NCBI GenBank assembly: GCA_028023455.1
Contig: JAQFVV010001033.1
Location: 1 to 64,000, forward strand
Direction: 5' to 3'
Length of the DNA: 64,000 bases
Source: Epiperipatus broadwayi
Taxonomy: Eukaryota; Onychophora; Udeonychophora; Euonychophora; Peripatidae
This document shows, piece after piece, positions 13,301 through 25,192 of the stretch. The stretch's first letter is position 1, and each line of letters starts with the position of its first letter. The notes beneath the pieces are model-generated. The model searched no databases and was not told the DNA's origin. It saw only the letters and a list, made by a program, of their open reading frames with translations. The position numbers and the translations under genes were made by a program.

Positions 13301-14197
13301 CTCTGATAATAAGTCAATGTAATTTTATAAAGATTTTAATTAATATCATGCATTTAATGGGATAGAAGATCATTTAGATAGCATACCCTGACCTTTTCAG
13401 TAGTATAACAGAATATAGAGCTGTAGACAAACAATATGCTTTAAAATTTTATCTTGATTCTATTAATCTATTCATCATTATTGAACATGGAAAAAATATT
13501 TAACATTTATTTGCTGAAGCAAGAAAAAACTAGTCATGTTTAATTATTGTTCCATGGAAACATATTTCTACAAATTAACCTGTGCATCAACTCATTTTTA
13601 AATGCTCAGAAGAAAACGACAATAAAAACTCCCTAAAATACAATCTTGGAAAGAACCAAAGACACCTTATATTAGCAGAGAACTTTAAAATAGAAAGATA
13701 AAATCATCATGTTCCCATGTTTAAAGATACAAAGTGAACTTTTTATAAGTAATCTCAAAGACATTTTAAATTATAATTTTTTTTATGTAATATATAATCT
13801 CCATATAATTCTAGTAATATGTAAATACGTTTTATTATCATTATCAGTCTTTAATCAAAATATTGTTATTGTTAATAATTTTATTGTTTGCCATTCTTCA
13901 TCCAAAACAAGTGAATTATTTATTTCTTAATGCAATAACTTATTAGGTGGAGAGTGATAACGATCAGAAAACAGAGTTGAATATGTATGAAAACTTATTT
14001 TATGCATATTCAATTTGATTTCTACTCACAAACAAGTCAATTAAAAATAAATTGTATTTTTTCACTCCACAATGTACTCAATTTCCTGTTAACTGTCTTT
14101 AAATTTGTTTAGAGGAAAATTTAATTGCCAAATATCCTTTTTTATTATTTAATTGCTAACTGAATTCATTACCAATTGTTTAAGAAGGGTGCTTATT

Positions 14198-14198
<1 letters not shown>
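13298..14198. other. Non-coding, no assignable feature
   Basis: AT-rich; short chance open frames only. Confidence 0.4.
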
Positions 14199-14254
<56 letters not shown>

Positions 14255-14320
14255 ATTGTGTGTGTGTGAATTTTATATATATATATAGACAGAGAGAGAG
14301 AAAGAGAGAGAGAGAGCCCT
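14199..14320. repeat. Compound (TA)n(TG)n(TA)n(GA)n microsatellite
   Basis: Successive TA, TG, TA and GA blocks. The GA block continues into the hairpin element that follows. Confidence 0.95.
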
Positions 14321-14512
14321 GCTATTAAATAAGCTCTTAACAAGCTTTGCTGAATATCCCCAACCCCAGATCGGTTTCTAGCATATTCAATCTAATGCTT
14401 GAATATCCTAGCACTTCACTGACGAAGCCAGTAGCAAAAATCAGTTTGGGGTTGGTGATATTCTGCAAAGCTTGTTAAGAGATTATTTAAAAGCACTCTC
14501 TCTCTCACACAC
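14300..14512. repeat. Foldback (hairpin) element
   Basis: Inverted arms pair (GA)n-GAGAGCCCTGCTATTAAATAA and onward (including CTTAACAAGCTTTGC and CCCCAACCCC) with the matching complement ending in (CT)n at about 14505. A second internal pair, CTAGCATATTCAA / TTGAATATCCTAG, sits near the centre. The loop side contains CACTGACGAAGCC...AGCAAAAATC, similar to the CTGANGA-hairpin-RAAA signature of PLE ends. Probably a non-autonomous PLE-end foldback, in decay. Confidence 0.65.
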
Positions 14513-14575
14513 ATAACCATTATGAAAAAAATTTCTATATAATATACAAACAATATATTGGTAAAACAATAATAC

Positions 14576-14752
14576 ACCTGGTTCTCATTTTACGCGATAA
14601 ATAGGTTCCTCAGAAAACACACGCAAATGAAATTGCACACAAAAATAGACGTAGCTTACATTGAAAAAGGGGGGATGCGGTCTGTGATTTTTCAAAATTC
14701 ACGTAAAAGCAAAGCACCAATGTAAAATTACTATAAAATTCGCGGAAAAAAA
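14576..14752. other. Possible short transposon-like repeat, unassigned
   Basis: GC-richer island (TTCTCATTTTACGCGATAAA and onward, GGGGGGATGCGGTCTG, AAAATTCGCGG) in AT-rich surroundings. It looks like a dispersed element but I cannot place it in a family. Confidence 0.25.
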
Positions 14753-15598
14753 AAAAAAATAAGGAAATAAAATATGACTAATAAAAAATTTCAAATTTGA
14801 AAAAAATTGATACAAGACAAACTTTTTTTAACTATAATATTTAATTTTATTCAAAATAATATATTTTTATCCATAATTTACAGTACAGCAATTTATATTT
14901 TTTTTTATACACGTTTTAATTATTATCGCTATTTGCCCAAAAACACGTTTGCAAACTAGTAAAAAATCAGATTCTCCTTAAACAAAGTCAAGAATATCTC
15001 AGCAATTATTCTCACAAGAGGAAATACAACTAGTGCCAAGTTCACTCTCATGTTGTGTTAATAGTTTTCTGTTGATGACGATGATTTTACTAATTGTTTA
15101 TGAACTTAGACTTATGATAATAAAAAGACATTTATTCACCACTGCTGGGAAAAATTTATTTAAAATTAACAACTAAAAATTAAATTCTTATTTTTGCCTT
15201 TAATTTTCAATTCCATTTAAAAATCAAATTTCATTTTACATCGCATTAATTTCAAGTCGCCCGGCCCGTAAGTAATTTTTAAATTGTTAATTACAATTAA
15301 AAATCAGATTTTAATTTTTAATTGTTCCCACTGCTATTACTGACCTTTTAAAAATAAACTTGTGGACACTAAGTGATTAATAATTGATTACGTTCTTTTT
15401 TAAAAAGCAAAAACAAAATGTGGTTTAAAATGCAAAATTAACACGCACAATGTTTGAACAAATTTACATTATAATCTTGTAAAATTTAATGTGTGTATAC
15501 TTAAAATGTGGAAATCATGATTTTAATTTCATTATTGCATAAAATCTTACTATTATAAAGCACTGAAAATATTGAAATTACTAAGATGAAAGTAGAAT
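14753..15598. other. Non-coding, no assignable feature
   Basis: AT-rich sequence with poly-A and poly-T runs. No gene seen. Confidence 0.4.
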
Positions 15599-15676
15599 TC
15601 CAATAATGTGCTATTACTTTCAATATAACATAAGTGCATGAAATTTATTATTTAAAGTAATAGCGCATTATCGGAG
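15599..15676. repeat. Imperfect inverted repeat
   Basis: CCAATAATGTGCTATTACTTT is mirrored by AAAGTAATAGCGCATTATCGG across a ~35-bp spacer; likely ends of a small foldback. Confidence 0.5.
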
Positions 15677-15769
15677 GTCGACATCCGGTGAAGCACGAAT
15701 CGTGTAACTTCAAAATCATGTTAAATAAGTCCACATAAAAAGAGACCCAGGTGTATTTAATTACAAATT

Positions 15770-16140
15770 CCTTAGAAGCCACTTTTAATTACATACTAAT
15801 CCTCATCAGCTTTAAATGAATTCCATATTTTAACATTGTGTAAATTTCTATGAGCTGTGTATAGCCATATTTGAAATTTGCCTATTAATAACATTATCTT
15901 TAAATTTATCTATTAAAATCGCTTCTTCAATTTTCCTTTTTTTATGATTTCTTTCTTCTATTAAAATCGCTTCATCAATTTTCCTTTTTTTATGATTTCT
16001 TTCTTCCATTAAATATGTCTACATAACAGCTTATGGAAATGGAATTTACATAATGTTAAAATTTAGAATTCGTTTATAGCTGATGAGGATTATTACATAA
16101 TTGAAAGCATTACTAAGAAATTTGAAATTTAATAATTTTG
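15770..16140. mobile_element. Head-to-head pair of PLE family X 3' ends
   Basis: The left half (15770-16010, minus strand) reads EAILIDKFKDNVINRQI and the HSS-KFTQC end of the family X endonuclease, then a CTGATGAGGATTA tail. The right half (from about 16020, plus strand) repeats the ACAGCTTATGGAAAT end and tail. A 57-bp direct duplication (CTATTAAAATCGCTTC...) lies at about 15910-16010. No intact frame. It sits about 100 bp upstream of the first microexon candidate. Confidence 0.75.
16080..16112 (+). ncRNA. Hammerhead-like core, PLE family X end
   Basis: CTGATGAG then GATTAT-TAC-ATAATT (five Watson-Crick pairs plus one G-U), then GAAAGC. The CUGAUGA and GAAA boxes are intact. An extra G separates CUGAUGA from stem II, as in the other family X ends, and stem I is not evident. 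Activity doubtful. Confidence 0.45.
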
Positions 16141-16241
16141 TTTTACCGTTAAATTGTTTGTATATATATAGATTATGTTGTGTGACATGAGATGCACTCT
16201 TTCAATGTATTTAAAAAAATTATATCTTTTTTTTTTTTTAG

Positions 16242-16259
16242 AAAGTACTAGCACAACAC
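16242..16259 (+). CDS. Candidate 18-nt microexon, Ser/Thr-rich
   Basis: Preceded by a T-only pyrimidine tract and TAG, followed by a strong donor GTAAGG. In the phase shared by the other exon candidates it reads S-T-S-T-T after a split codon ending in AA. Length 18 is a multiple of three, so the exon is frame-neutral. It is the shortest candidate and sits 130 bp before the next one, which makes a small intron. Supported only by splice signals, phase and composition. Confidence 0.4.
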
Positions 16260-16389
16260 GTAAGGACATTATTTTTGTTATATTTCATTTTTTTTAAAAA
16301 ATCTACTATTATTAAGCTAAATATTTGAAAGATTTATAATTAGTAATAAAAAAGCTTAATATTTTCTTGTTTTATTAAATTTATTTTAG

Positions 16390-16416
16390 ACATATCTACA
16401 ATTCTAACTAGTTCAG
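16390..16416 (+). CDS. Candidate 27-nt microexon, Ser/Thr-rich
   Basis: Flanked by TTATTTTAG and GTAATT. In phase 1-1 it reads I-S-T-I-L-T-S-S between two split codons (first completed by AC, last opened by G). Same phase and similar composition as the 30-nt exons downstream. The next candidate is more than 10 kb away; the intervening DNA is filled with repeats. Confidence 0.4.
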
Positions 16417-18849
16417 GTAATTCTAATTTATTTAAATTATAGCTCCCTTAATATAATCAAAAAAGCTACCTGTGACTAGCAACGTTTCTCTTCAATTTCA
16501 TATCTGCAATACCACAAGAGCAATGTAATTTAGGCTAGTAAACTTATTTTAATGATAACGTTTTAATACTTTTTCATACTCAGATCAAAAGAAATCACAT
16601 TGTCCTATTGAATGCCAACTTTGCCTTATATTGCTTTATGGTGAATGTTTGTATTATGTTGATAGTTAGTTTATTATTCTTAAAATACATCTTTTCGTAT
16701 GTAATACTGGGTGTTATTATTCTATTTTAGAAAAAAAAATATTTAAGTATGTTCTCAAAAATTCCAATTAAGGTGTTTTCTAAGATATTTTTAATTGTGA
16801 AAACATTTTTTTTTCAAACATAATATTACTAATGCTAAAATGTTTGCACTCCACACCCATTAATCCAAAAAGTATGATTTCAAAAGTCGAAAAATATTTC
16901 TGTTTTAATTATTGCTACATAAATATAATTTATATGTTAGAATGTTATACACACAGTAATACCATACATTTAGAGTTTCAAAACTTATTTCAAGAAATAT
17001 AAACTAATAGATAACAAAAACAATGAGTGTTAAAAAGATTTACTGTGGAAAATTAAAAAAAGGAAAATTTTTTGGAATCTCGGATTTTGGATTAATGATA
17101 ATCTGCATATGACTTTTTTTTCAAATAAAATCTGTTTATTATTAAATATTTTATTTAAATTTTATTTAATTTGCTAATTTAAAATATATGTTTTTTTTTT
17201 CTAGTACTTGCAATATTGATGGAAATAACATTATTCAAAACATATTTACAAAAAATAATTATGTGATATCTTTTACATATCTGTATGCATGTTGAAAGTC
17301 AAATAATTAAAGTATGTGTTGCTTAATGAAGTGCTGAATACATTTATTTCTAATTAAACTCAAGTCAAAAAAATATTATTCAGTAATTGATATTGTAACC
17401 CAGTGCTTTTGGCACTTGGATTTATTTAGCATTATTTTTGCATGAAATTAATGCTATTCTTTAAAAAAATATAAAAAGATAAAATAAAAGTGGTAATATT
17501 TGTTTAGTAAAGTGTGCTAACCATTTGCCTAGACATGGTTTGTGTGAATAAATACTATATTCCCTAATGCAATATCATGTTTTTAAAAGGTCATGAATAA
17601 TTTAAGTAAGATATTGTTATAAGAGCAAGTTAAGATAATTGAAAACAGGTGTAATAAAATGTAGTTAGTTCTTAAGTGATTGTAGAATAAAGAAAAACAT
17701 CATAAATATCAATTAAATAATTTTAAGATTGTCTTATTCTAAGAAAAAGTAACTTCTGGTAAATTCATTTGAAGAAAATAATTATGTGTAATTAAAATCA
17801 CAGATAATTATTGTTGGTTTGAATGTATTTATTATTTTCATTATTAAACTACTTTGTAATACATTTTAAATAATACTGAAAACTATACGATAGTAATAAG
17901 TTTTTCTTTCTTTTGTTTGCACTTTAAAAACTTTCTACATTTAAAATTTATTGCTTCGTGAAAGTTTTTAAACAAAGTTAAAAATGAAAAAATTAACTAA
18001 AAGGATTAAGGAAGTTCTTATTTTACCAAAATTAAGAAAAACAAATATTTCCCAAGTTGGAAATAATTATTTAATAACTTGTTCTTTATTGATATTTTTC
18101 TGGTACAGAAGAACAATAAGTAGAAAGAATATTAAAAAAACAAAAAAACAAACGAACTAGAAACATTTTTTAGCGTTTTAAAAATAAATCGTCTGCATTA
18201 TCAATAATGGAGAAATTGTATACAGAGGAATATATTTGATTCATTACTAACTGTCTAGGAAAAATAATAATCATAATAATAATAATAAACAATAAACCTG
18301 CATTTTTTTAAGGGAAAAAGAAAAACTTTTTTGAAGGAATATGAAAATTAAATATGTGAAATCTTTAAGGGAAAAATTACTATTGGAAAATAAAATTCTA
18401 AGATTGTGAACGCGAACTGAATATCTTTAGTGACTTAAGAATAATATTAAATTATATATTATACAATATGCAAGATGGAATTCTTATAACTTCATCCATT
18501 CTATAAGTCAACTGCAGTTATTATCATACTAATCTATAGGAAAAAGTGAGCATTTTCCTCAATAAATAAGATAGCTAATTATATGTGTAGTCTATAAATA
18601 ATGCATCTATTTATCGTCTTTGTTATAATTTTTTTTTCTTGGATCCAGATTTTATTATTATAGTCCAATTGAGAATTAATCTTTGGTTCTACTATATTTT
18701 TCTTTACATGTTTATCATTATAATTGCTAAATAAAAGAAAACTTTTCACTAGAAAAAAAATGATGTGTCTGACTTAAGTTTCCTCAATTGTTTCTTATTT
18801 ATAAGATGTTCATTATTCTATAAAAAAATCAAACTGTTTATACTCCATT
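16417..18849. other. Putative intron, no assignable feature
   Basis: AT-rich; (ATA)n-like run near 18270-18290 and poly-T runs. A CTAG after a T-run at about 17202 has no usable donor nearby. No gene seen. Confidence 0.4.
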
Positions 18850-20010
18850 GAAATTTGATTATCATGGATTAGCATTATCCTGTCTCTTCTGTGAATTTCA
18901 TTTTCATGTGGTTTCTATTCATTTGTTCTTATTGGTGATTATTTCCTCAATCTGGAGGCACATCAGGTCTTCTAGTTCTTTTGGGTGGTTCCAGCATAAG
19001 ATGTCTGTAATACACAGAGGTATGGAAGCATGTCATCTTCTCCATGTCAGTTATCTGATTCTCCAACATCAATTTTGCAGCCATGATGACATGTTATATC
19101 TGATTATTGTTATAATGTGAGTATCCAAATATGGAAACACTGTCAAGGCTCAATGTCTGCCCACTTGGAAGAAGAAGAATGGTGTGTGAGTTTCCTTGCA
19201 GCTTTCCCATATGCCTTCTTAGTTATGGTATGCAGGATTCAATCTTGTCATTCCTCATTCCAATAGTCTTTCAATACAGCTGACTCATAATCTTTTAATG
19301 TGGTAGGTTTTCTTTTCATTGAATATGGCTAGTCCTTGAAAGTCTTCTTGAGATAATGACTTGCAAGGGCTACAGGTTTTTCATATTTGGATGGATAAAA
19401 GAAAAACTATTTTAAACTTTCCACATGTCCCTAAGGATTTTCATCAGGTTCTCCTTTGAAAATTTTTACTTGCACAAATCATAAAGTATTTGATTTTCCC
19501 TTATGGCTGACTGGCTAGCCTGGGTATTCTATGGTTTCAGTGGCATTTTTTTATTATGGTAACTGTTTGTCACTGTGATATCTATGTATTTTCCATTATA
19601 TTCATGATGCATTCTTGGTATCTATCCTGAGACATTATGAGTTTAGTGGTACTCAATTGCTGGTGCTTTCCTACAATTATGTGCCTGTTCCCTCTGCATA
19701 TTTTTCATTGCTTTTTTTTAAGTCCAATTGAAATTTCTTTTTTTTCTACTTCATGTTGTTTCTTAAGTTCTTGCTTTATTCCTACCATCAAATTCTGATT
19801 TAAGCTGTTGGCTACTAATATTTGCTCTATTTCAGACATCTTTGGTCGTAAATTCAAATTGAATAGTATCTCCCTCATTTTCTTTGGTTGTAATTTCTGG
19901 GTTAGGTGTTCCCAGAGAGTTAATTTCATTTATTGCTTCTTCATAGCATCTCATATCACTATTATCCTTCCCTTGTTCTGCTTCCTCAGCATCTTCAACT
20001 TCATGCTGTT
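18850..20010 (-). pseudogene. Decayed retrotransposon gag-like region
   Basis: Higher GC and protein-like text on the minus strand in shifting frames: KIFKGEPDEN followed by HVESLK and FFFYPSKYEKP near 19,380-19,470, and VANSLNQNLMVGIKQELKKQ at 19705-19929. A region with the same order (GGEPDERTIDHVESLQETFYFHH) occurs at 38.9-40.1 kb, also on the minus strand, so both are copies of one dispersed element. The xxGEPDE...HVESL pattern and the upstream coiled-coil-like part fit an LTR-retrotransposon capsid region, but I see no zinc knuckle, protease or RT. Family assignment is tentative; the coding relic itself is clear from the shared text. Confidence 0.45.
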
Positions 20011-20011
20011 A

Positions 20012-20203
20012 TTGGACTATTTCTATCATTTATAAGTGAATGTTGAATGTATAGAAAATTTTACACTTTATTTAAACTTTTCAAATACAAACAACTTGTT
20101 ATTAATAACACTACTAACAAGTTGTTTGTATTTGGAAAGTTTAAATAAAGTTTAAAATTTTCTATACATTCAACATTCACTGATAAATGATGGAAATAGT
20201 CAA
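20012..20203. repeat. Near-perfect ~88-bp hairpin
   Basis: The left arm ends AAATACAAACAACTTGTTA and the right arm begins TAACAAGTTGTTTGTATTT, with a ~13-bp loop. Arms extend outward through TATAGAAAATTTTA and TGAATGTTGAATG to a shared CTATTTC.ATCATTTAT. Only a few mismatches: a young foldback. Confidence 0.9.
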
Positions 20204-20250
20204 ACATATCACATCTTATAATATACCATCATTACAAACCATCAGACAAA

Positions 20251-22646
20251 TAATGAGAACATATTTTCAAAATCTCCCCAACCTAGCAATCTTCTGTAAT
20301 TAAAATATTATTTATTGATTAATGCTCCCCTTTAATGATGGGTAGCTGAACTGAAATAAAAGTACTGCAAAGTTGGGATTACTATTGACATACTAAGTGT
20401 TAATATAAGGCAAGACAGAAGAAAATGCATATAATATTAAGTATGAAAAATATAATTACTGCACCAAAGAAGAAAAATCATATAAAATTATGAAGTGTAA
20501 TAAAAAGAGTAGTTTGTGAGTTTATAGAGAGTCAGAATTAAATTAATGGACAAATATAATATTATGATAGAGTCTAAGCACTGACCTAAACCTAGTATTA
20601 GATCAACTTACAAGTTATTAGTCATTAGCATATCTGCAGTTAAGAGAAGTTTTTTTTAATTATTAAAAATACATTATGAAATCTTTGAGGTGGAATTACA
20701 CAATTACCTCCTGCTCTAGTTGATTTCTTGGTTGATTGATGGTTTATGTGACCTTCCAATGTGGCTCATATTGAGGCCTCTAAATTTCACTTGGTCCTCC
20801 ACAAGTCAGGTAGCATTATTTCATCATTCATTCTTCAAGCATAGTATAAAATTTCATAGGTTTATAAGCATAGGGTGGCATCCCTGTGGGAGATGGCTCT
20901 GGAATGACTGGGAAAGATGCATCTCTTCCCTCTACTTGGCAAAAAAATTATTAAAATATTGACAGGCATTGTTTGTTTAGCAACTCATTAAAAATATAAT
21001 TCTGAATGCCTATGCTTTAAATTCAAGTCCTATTCATACTTCTAGTGACCACATAACCCCAGACCCTACAAAATACCACCACTATCATATTGTGACAAAT
21101 AGTATAGACACTTTTGATTTTTAAATTTTAAGAATAATGCAATTTGGCTAAAAATTCTTGATCGATTGTTTAATAATTTATTTCTAACAATTTGATTATT
21201 CTTTTGATAGTTGATACCTGAAGCAGATTTTTTTTTTTTTACATATCTGGAATGAGGGAAAATGAAGTGACCAATCTATAGTTCAGATTAAGATTCATGT
21301 TCCAATCAAATATTTCACCATCAGACCAGATTCAAAACATATTTCCACACAGGTACACACACCTATATAATTCCAAAATATTTTTGCTTACTTTATAATT
21401 AATAAATTTAATAATTGTATAATATTGTTATTTAAAAGTCATGTATGTGTGAAGAAATATATATATTTATTAGGTAAGATAATATATCAAAAACTAACAA
21501 TCTTTATTAGTATGTATTTTATTAATATTTTTCCTATGTTAATATATATATACTCTGTAATAGTGGTAGTGAAGGATGCAATCTTTTCGAATATTCTCAA
21601 ATGATAAAGGAATTTAACATATCAAACCATTAGTAATTTAGGAAAGAGAATTTGGTCAAAATAATGTACGTTAATGATAATTTTATCTATTTCAAATTGG
21701 TTTATAAAGGTTAGAAATAGATTGTAAAATAATCGATCAATAATTTTTGGCTAGATTGCATTGTTCGTAAAATTAAACAAACAAAAGTGTACATCCTGTT
21801 TATCACCATATGACATTGGTGGCATTTTGTAGGGCCTCAGGTTATGTGGTTAAAAGCAATCCTGAAACATCACTAGTAGTATAAATAGGGCTAGAATTTA
21901 AAGCATAGATGTTTGGAGTTATATTTTTGATTGAGTTGCTAAAATCATTCATGTTAGTCAAAATTTTAATAAAATGTTTGTGAGTAGGGGTAACTGATGC
22001 ACCTTTCCTGGTCAGTCCAGAACCATCTCCCACTTTGATGCCACCCTACACTTACAAATCTATAAAATGTTATACTATGCTTGAAGAATGAACCATGAAA
22101 CCATGCTACCTGACCTATGGAGAACCATGTTAAACATAGAGAGGCCTCAAGATGAGTGGTATTGAAAGGTCATGGACCCATTAATCAACTATGAAATCAA
22201 CTAGAGCAGGAGGTATTTGTGTAATATTATCTCAAAGATTTCATAATGTATTTTTATTAATTTAAAAACTTTTCTTAAATGTAGATATATGAATGACTAA
22301 TAACTTGTAAGTGGTCTAACACTAGGTTTAGACCAGTGCTTAGAATCTATAATAATATTATATTAGTTCATTTATTATTTCTGACTCTCTATAAACTCAC
22401 AAACTAAACTGTTTATTAAACTTCATAATTTTATATGATTTTTTTTTCTTTGTTGTGGTAATTATATTTTTTAGTATTTAAGATTATATGCATTTTCAGT
22501 TAGTATGCCAATAGTAACCCCAACCTCATGAGTACTTTTATTTCAGTTCAGCTAACCATCTCTAAAGGGAAGCATTAATCGATTAATAATATTTTAATCA
22601 CAGAAACTTGCTAAGTTGGGGAGATTTTGAAAATATGTTCTCATTA
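20251..22646. mobile_element. 2.4-kb foldback element (long palindrome)
   Basis: Inverted arms of about 0.95 kb: TAATGAGAACATATTTTC at the left edge is mirrored exactly by GAAAATATGTTCTCATTA at the right edge. Further in, TACCTCCTGCTCTAGTTGAT (20707) mirrors the sequence at about 22195-22215, and GACCACATAACC (21049) mirrors 21836-21847. Arms are 85-90% alike by eye with small indels; the unpaired centre is about 21200-21700. Both arms include the same stretch of protein-like text (YALNSSPI...TSD), but no open frame is intact. The edges could be read as ATGAGAAC termini flanked by TA. Superfamily unknown. Confidence 0.85.
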
Positions 22647-23547
22647 TATATCAATAACAGTGTGGGAAAAGAAATCCCTATTTCGTGCAAACATTATTCT
22701 AAATGTAATTTACATTATTAGTATTATGAAATCACTAACACTATTTACATTTGTGAAATGGAGGTTTTATTTTACTTATTTATATACAAGTTATTACCTT
22801 CATTTGATTTTAATGACTATTGTCTGTTGATTTTATAGCATATTCAACATATTATTTTAATTCTGTAAAACCACATCTCTGATCATAGATTGCAGTTTTA
22901 TTGAACATGTGTGGGATTTATATTGATTAACAAATATTAAAAGTGGGTTTTCATTAATTTAATTTAGATTTACACTATTTAAATTAAAATATTTATCACT
23001 GTTTAGTAACTAGGTCATACCTTTATGCATGGTATTTCTTTTGTATATCATAAGCTGAAATTTTATAAGGTCAATAATGTTTCTTCATATATATGTTGCC
23101 AGGATAGGCCTTATTATTCATATTTTAATAATGTGCTTTGTTATGTTGGTGTATTGAACATCCGAGCTCACAATCTCTTCATGTTAATTCCAAAAAAAAG
23201 CCAAAACTGCCTCCTAGGACTGTGTTTATTTGACCTGGGAAATAGTAGCTCTGCATGCAATGACCCTGGGACAGCCAGCCCATAACACCTACATCCAGGT
23301 TCTCCTCTTCAAAGAAGCTGATTCCACTACAGACATGAACCAAAATCTGTTCATTATAATTCTATTTCTTGTATGATTAAGCACAATCACCAGGTTTAAT
23401 AATGGATCAATTCTGTGAATTGCTATTATTCAGGTTTCTTATCATTTTTATAAAACATATAAGCAGTAATGTTACAAATCCATTTACTTATGTTTCTAAT
23501 CACGACTCAATCCTTTTTTCTTTTCAAAAATATACAGTACATATAGC
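22647..23547. other. Putative intron, no assignable feature
   Basis: No family recognised; a somewhat GC-richer patch at 23160-23340 has no supported frame. Confidence 0.4.
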
Positions 23548-23625
23548 CATATAATTCTATAATTAAAAATCACTTCTTTTCTTTTCAAAAACTTTATTTG
23601 ATGTATATATATATCCACTTATTTC

Positions 23626-23673
23626 CAACGTTTCGACTATCTTTACTCTATAGTCATTTTCAAGGATCTAGAA
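23626..23673 (-). ncRNA. PLE terminal hairpin (left arm)
   Basis: On the minus strand: CTTGAAAAT, a 6-bp stem GACTAT / ATAGTC with a nine-base loop, then GAAACGTTGG. Same layout as the hammerhead-like cores (box, stem, GAAA, palindromic ACGT) but the first box is CTTGAAA and not CTGANGA, so a catalytic fold is unlikely as it stands. Confidence 0.5.
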
Positions 23674-24273
23674 AAAACATTACATTATAAACAAACTTCA
23701 CATATTAAAAACAAAAATAAAAATAAAAATAATCAAAAACAATATAAAGCATATAAACCCCATAAAATTTAAAAATAAATAAAATACATTAAAATCAATT
23801 AAATTAAAAACACAAAACATACACCACACTTACTTGACTCCCTTCTCAAAAAACTTTCTCTTTTTACATTTTTTATCCAAAAAACCAATTGTTACAATAA
23901 AAAACTTATTTCCTTTTTCTTTCTTATATACTTCAAAAATGAATTTATTTCCAAAAATAATTCTTTATTCATGTCTTATCCAATTCTATTTAAAACAGGT
24001 TTATATCTTTTTTATATATAAACTCTCTTTTACCATTCTTTCTTTATACAATCTAACCCCCTCCAACATTTTAATCTTAAAATCTGTATGTCCAATTTCC
24101 TTACTATGTATATTTTCATTAGAATTCCTATCTCTCAAATGCTGTTTCAATCTTGTCTCTAATTTGTTCTTTGTTGTACCAATATATGATACATCTTTAT
24201 TCTCTTTATTGTTAATAATAGAATAGTTAGAGGAATTAATCTATGTTCAGAGGAGGGGTTATTTAGGGAGGAA

Positions 24274-24840
24274 ATGGAGTGTATAAAAAATGAGGCAATA
24301 AAAAATGATTATCCAATTAAGATTATTAATAAATTATGTGGAAAAAAGAATATAGACAAAATTGAGAGGAAATTGAGAAAAAAGAAAGAAAAAAAGAAGG
24401 AATTTATGTATAGTGGGTATAAAGTGTCAAAAAGTACTTTTTTTAAGATTAAAAAGATAATGAGGGATATGAATAAGAAATATGGTAAGGAATGTGGTTT
24501 ATTGTTGAAACCAGTATATAAAAGGAAATGTAATTTAGGTAATATGATAAGAAATAGGAATGTTGAAAACATGAATGGTATTTATAAAATAGAATGTTTG
24601 GATTGTAAAAAAGAGAATAAAGATGTATCATATATTGGTACAACAAAGAACAAATTAGAGACAAGATTGAAACAGCATTTGAGAGATAGGAATTCTAATG
24701 TAAATATACATAGTAAGGAAATTGGACATACAGATTTTAAGATTAAAATGTTGGAGGGGGTTAGATTGTATAAAGAAAGAATGGTAAAAGAGAGTTTATA
24801 TATAAAAAGATATAAACCTGTTTTAAATAGAATTGGATAA
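24274..24840 (+). CDS. GIY-YIG endonuclease domain of a Penelope-like element (188 aa, no RT)
   Basis: Intact open frame for the nicking endonuclease of a PLE. Residues ~1-60 are Lys-rich linker. The nuclease domain spans ~102-180: GIY at 102-104, a Cys pair (C108, C111), YIG at 120-122, Arg131 and His135 in the following helix, His152 in IGHTDF, and the metal-binding Glu173 in VKESLYIK. All residues expected for catalysis and for the Cys-Cys-His-His cluster typical of PLE nucleases are present. The frame ends in RYKPVLNR-type C-terminal text. No RT motifs precede it, so this is the 3' part of a truncated element and not an independent gene. The start used is the first in-frame Met; the real translation start, if any, is unknown. 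Confidence 0.85.
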   Translation: MECIKNEAIKNDYPIKIINKLCGKKNIDKIERKLRKKKEKKKEFMYSGYKVSKSTFFKIKKIMRDMNKKYGKECGLLLKPVYKRKCNLGNMIRNRNVENMNGIYKIECLDCKKENKDVSYIGTTKNKLETRLKQHLRDRNSNVNIHSKEIGHTDFKIKMLEGVRLYKERMVKESLYIKRYKPVLNRIG

Positions 24841-25150
24841 GACATGAATAAAGAATTATTTTTGGAAATAAATTCATTTTTGAAGTATATAAGAAAGAAA
24901 AAGGAAATAAGTTTTTTATTGTAACAATTGGTTTTTTGGATTAAAAAATGTAAAAAGGGAAAGTTTTTTGAGAAGGGAATCAAGTAAGTGTGGTGTATGT
25001 TTTGTGTTTTTAATTTAATTGATTTTAATGTATTTTATTTATTTTTAAATTTTATGGGGTTTATATGCTTTATATTGTTTTTGATTATTTTTATTTTTAT
25101 TTTTGTTTTTAATATGTGAAGTTTGTTTATAATGTAATGTTTTTTCTAGA

Positions 25151-25192
25151 TCCTTGAAAATGACTATAGAGTAAAGATAGTCGAAATGTTGG
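25151..25192 (+). ncRNA. PLE terminal hairpin (right arm)
   Basis: Mirror copy of the left-arm hairpin; differs by GAAATGTTGG in place of GAAACGTTGG, which breaks the ACGT palindrome. Confidence 0.5.

Noticed and set aside
18848-19120. 90-codon plus-strand frame
   Set aside because: Antisense to the gag-like text and not conserved in the second copy.
23834-24226. 130-codon frame on the plus strand
   Set aside because: It is the antisense of the inverted copy of the GIY-YIG endonuclease; likewise 24309-24983 on the minus strand is antisense of the real frame.
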